64,000 bases of DNA from Anaeramoeba flamelloides (lineage: Eukaryota > Metamonada > Anaeramoebidae): the NCBI GenBank assembly GCA_027625915.1, contig JANTQA010000051.1, positions 6,634,501 through 6,698,500 on the forward strand, given 5' to 3'. How positions within the stretch are numbered: the stretch's first letter is position 1; each line of letters begins with the position of its first letter. Positions 63,045-64,000 of the stretch are shown piece after piece. The position numbers were made by a program, and so were the translations under genes. The notes beneath the pieces were generated by a model. It did not search any database. It saw only the letters and a program-made list of their open reading frames with translations, and was not told the DNA's origin.

Positions 63045-64000
63045 CTCAAACCAAAAAATAAAAAAAAATAAATAAATAAAATAAAATTGAATAAAACAAT
63101 AAAAAAATGAGAAAAAAATCTTTGTTTAAAAAATTTCACAATTACTATCTCAAAAACAACCAAAAAATCTGAACAAAACGAGATAGGATTTTGTTAGTTT
63201 TGACTTTAAGATCAGTTTTTAATTACTATAAATTTTGACTCTCGATTATGTTTGCTTTTGATTGTTGGACTCAAATATTAATAAACAAAGTTTTCTTACT
63301 ATCTTTCATAAACGCCGTAAATGTGACTAATGTTGAAGATACTTGTAGACTCATAAAAATCTTCTAATAAATAAAATAGCAAATTCAAAAAAACTTTTAC
63401 AAATCTTGAAATTGAAAAACCAAGTAAAAATCTGATAACTAAAAGATCAAACTCACTTTTAAGGAGATTTTCAAAATTGAATTCTTGTTTTTTAAAAAGT
63501 TTGATCTATTTTTCTGCATTTTTGAAAAGTTCAAAATTACTTATATTTCTGAATCATTTCAATAACTATATTTTCTTTGAAAGATGATTGAAATCTTAAT
63601 ATCTGAAAAGGAAGTGTAATAAAAAACACTTTAAAAATGAAACAACTAAGTTTTTTAATTATTCACTCAGTTTAAAAAAATCTAATTAATTTCAAAAAAG
63701 TTTAAAAATTATTTTAAACTTTGAAAAAATACTATTTCTTGATTCAAGAAATCTATTTGAAAAACCCAATTTTTTCATATTTACTCAAAAAAAAAAATCA
63801 GTGAAAAACAACCAAACCCTTAAATTAAAAATTCTCACGAAATACTTTTATAAAATCTGTAAAATTAAACATATTATCTAAGGAAATATTTTTTAATTTT
63901 ATTATTTATAATTGAATAATTAGAAACCAAATCTTAATTATTTCAGTGCGCTAGAAATAACACAAAAAATCAATGTATCAATAGACTTTTTTTTATTATT
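63045..64000. other. Right-edge region without a visible gene
   Basis: The region upstream of the minus-strand ATG at 63044 is A/T-rich with many Lys/Phe homopolymer runs. Promoter elements of the deubiquitinase or of a separate gene would lie here, but no motif can be named. No supported frame is seen on either strand. Confidence 0.5.

Overview
The window is a very AT-rich piece of a protist nuclear genome. Long intergenic stretches are full of A/T homopolymers, the GT-AG introns are mostly AT-rich, and coding sequence is marked by runs of Asn, Lys and Glu codons (poly-N, EK and NE repeats). The mix of CH-domain, SPRY, RGS, ankyrin and LRR proteins suggests a free-living amoeboid eukaryote. 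Anaeramoeba-type metamonads and some amoebozoans look like this, but the placement is inference. All genes read well in the standard code.

Layout. At the left edge a partial minus-strand gene encodes a single calponin-homology domain followed by a very acidic tail (1-1037). A 5.2 kb gap holds an inverted-repeat element and one copy of a dispersed repeat. A coiled-coil/SPRY protein (6287-7285, minus) follows. The next 6.5 kb contain a MITE and a decayed Tc1/mariner transposon. From 13757 to 23164 (plus) I reconstruct one four-exon gene. It is a CARMIL-like protein (PH plus leucine-rich repeats) whose usual C-terminus is replaced by ankyrin repeats and an RGS domain; introns 1 and 2 are unusually long and contain repeats. 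After a gap with a large palindrome comes a complete four-exon class I sirtuin (28002-29489). An Asn/Gln/Lys-rich protein I do not recognise lies at 33085-34542. An intronless giant HEAT-type protein of the THADA/Trm732 family lies at 37819-44532.

The right third is dominated by a minus-strand USP9X/FAF-like giant deubiquitinase (48688-59038). Two further phase-compatible exons at 62120-63044 may be its 5' end. Its reading frame is interrupted once, at a homopolymer/AAA-TAA site with no possible intron. The zinc-ribbon cysteines of its catalytic domain are gone, although the Cys and His boxes are intact. The 3 kb between the core and the putative 5' exons carries transposon-like repeats. On the opposite strand it also carries a chain of splice-delimited mini-exons that could be a nested gene.

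The genes have no operon-like organisation and no shared pathway. The themes are actin and G-protein signalling (CH, CARMIL-RGS), ubiquitin turnover (USP9X-like), NAD-dependent deacylation (sirtuin) and tRNA 2'-O-methylation (THADA).
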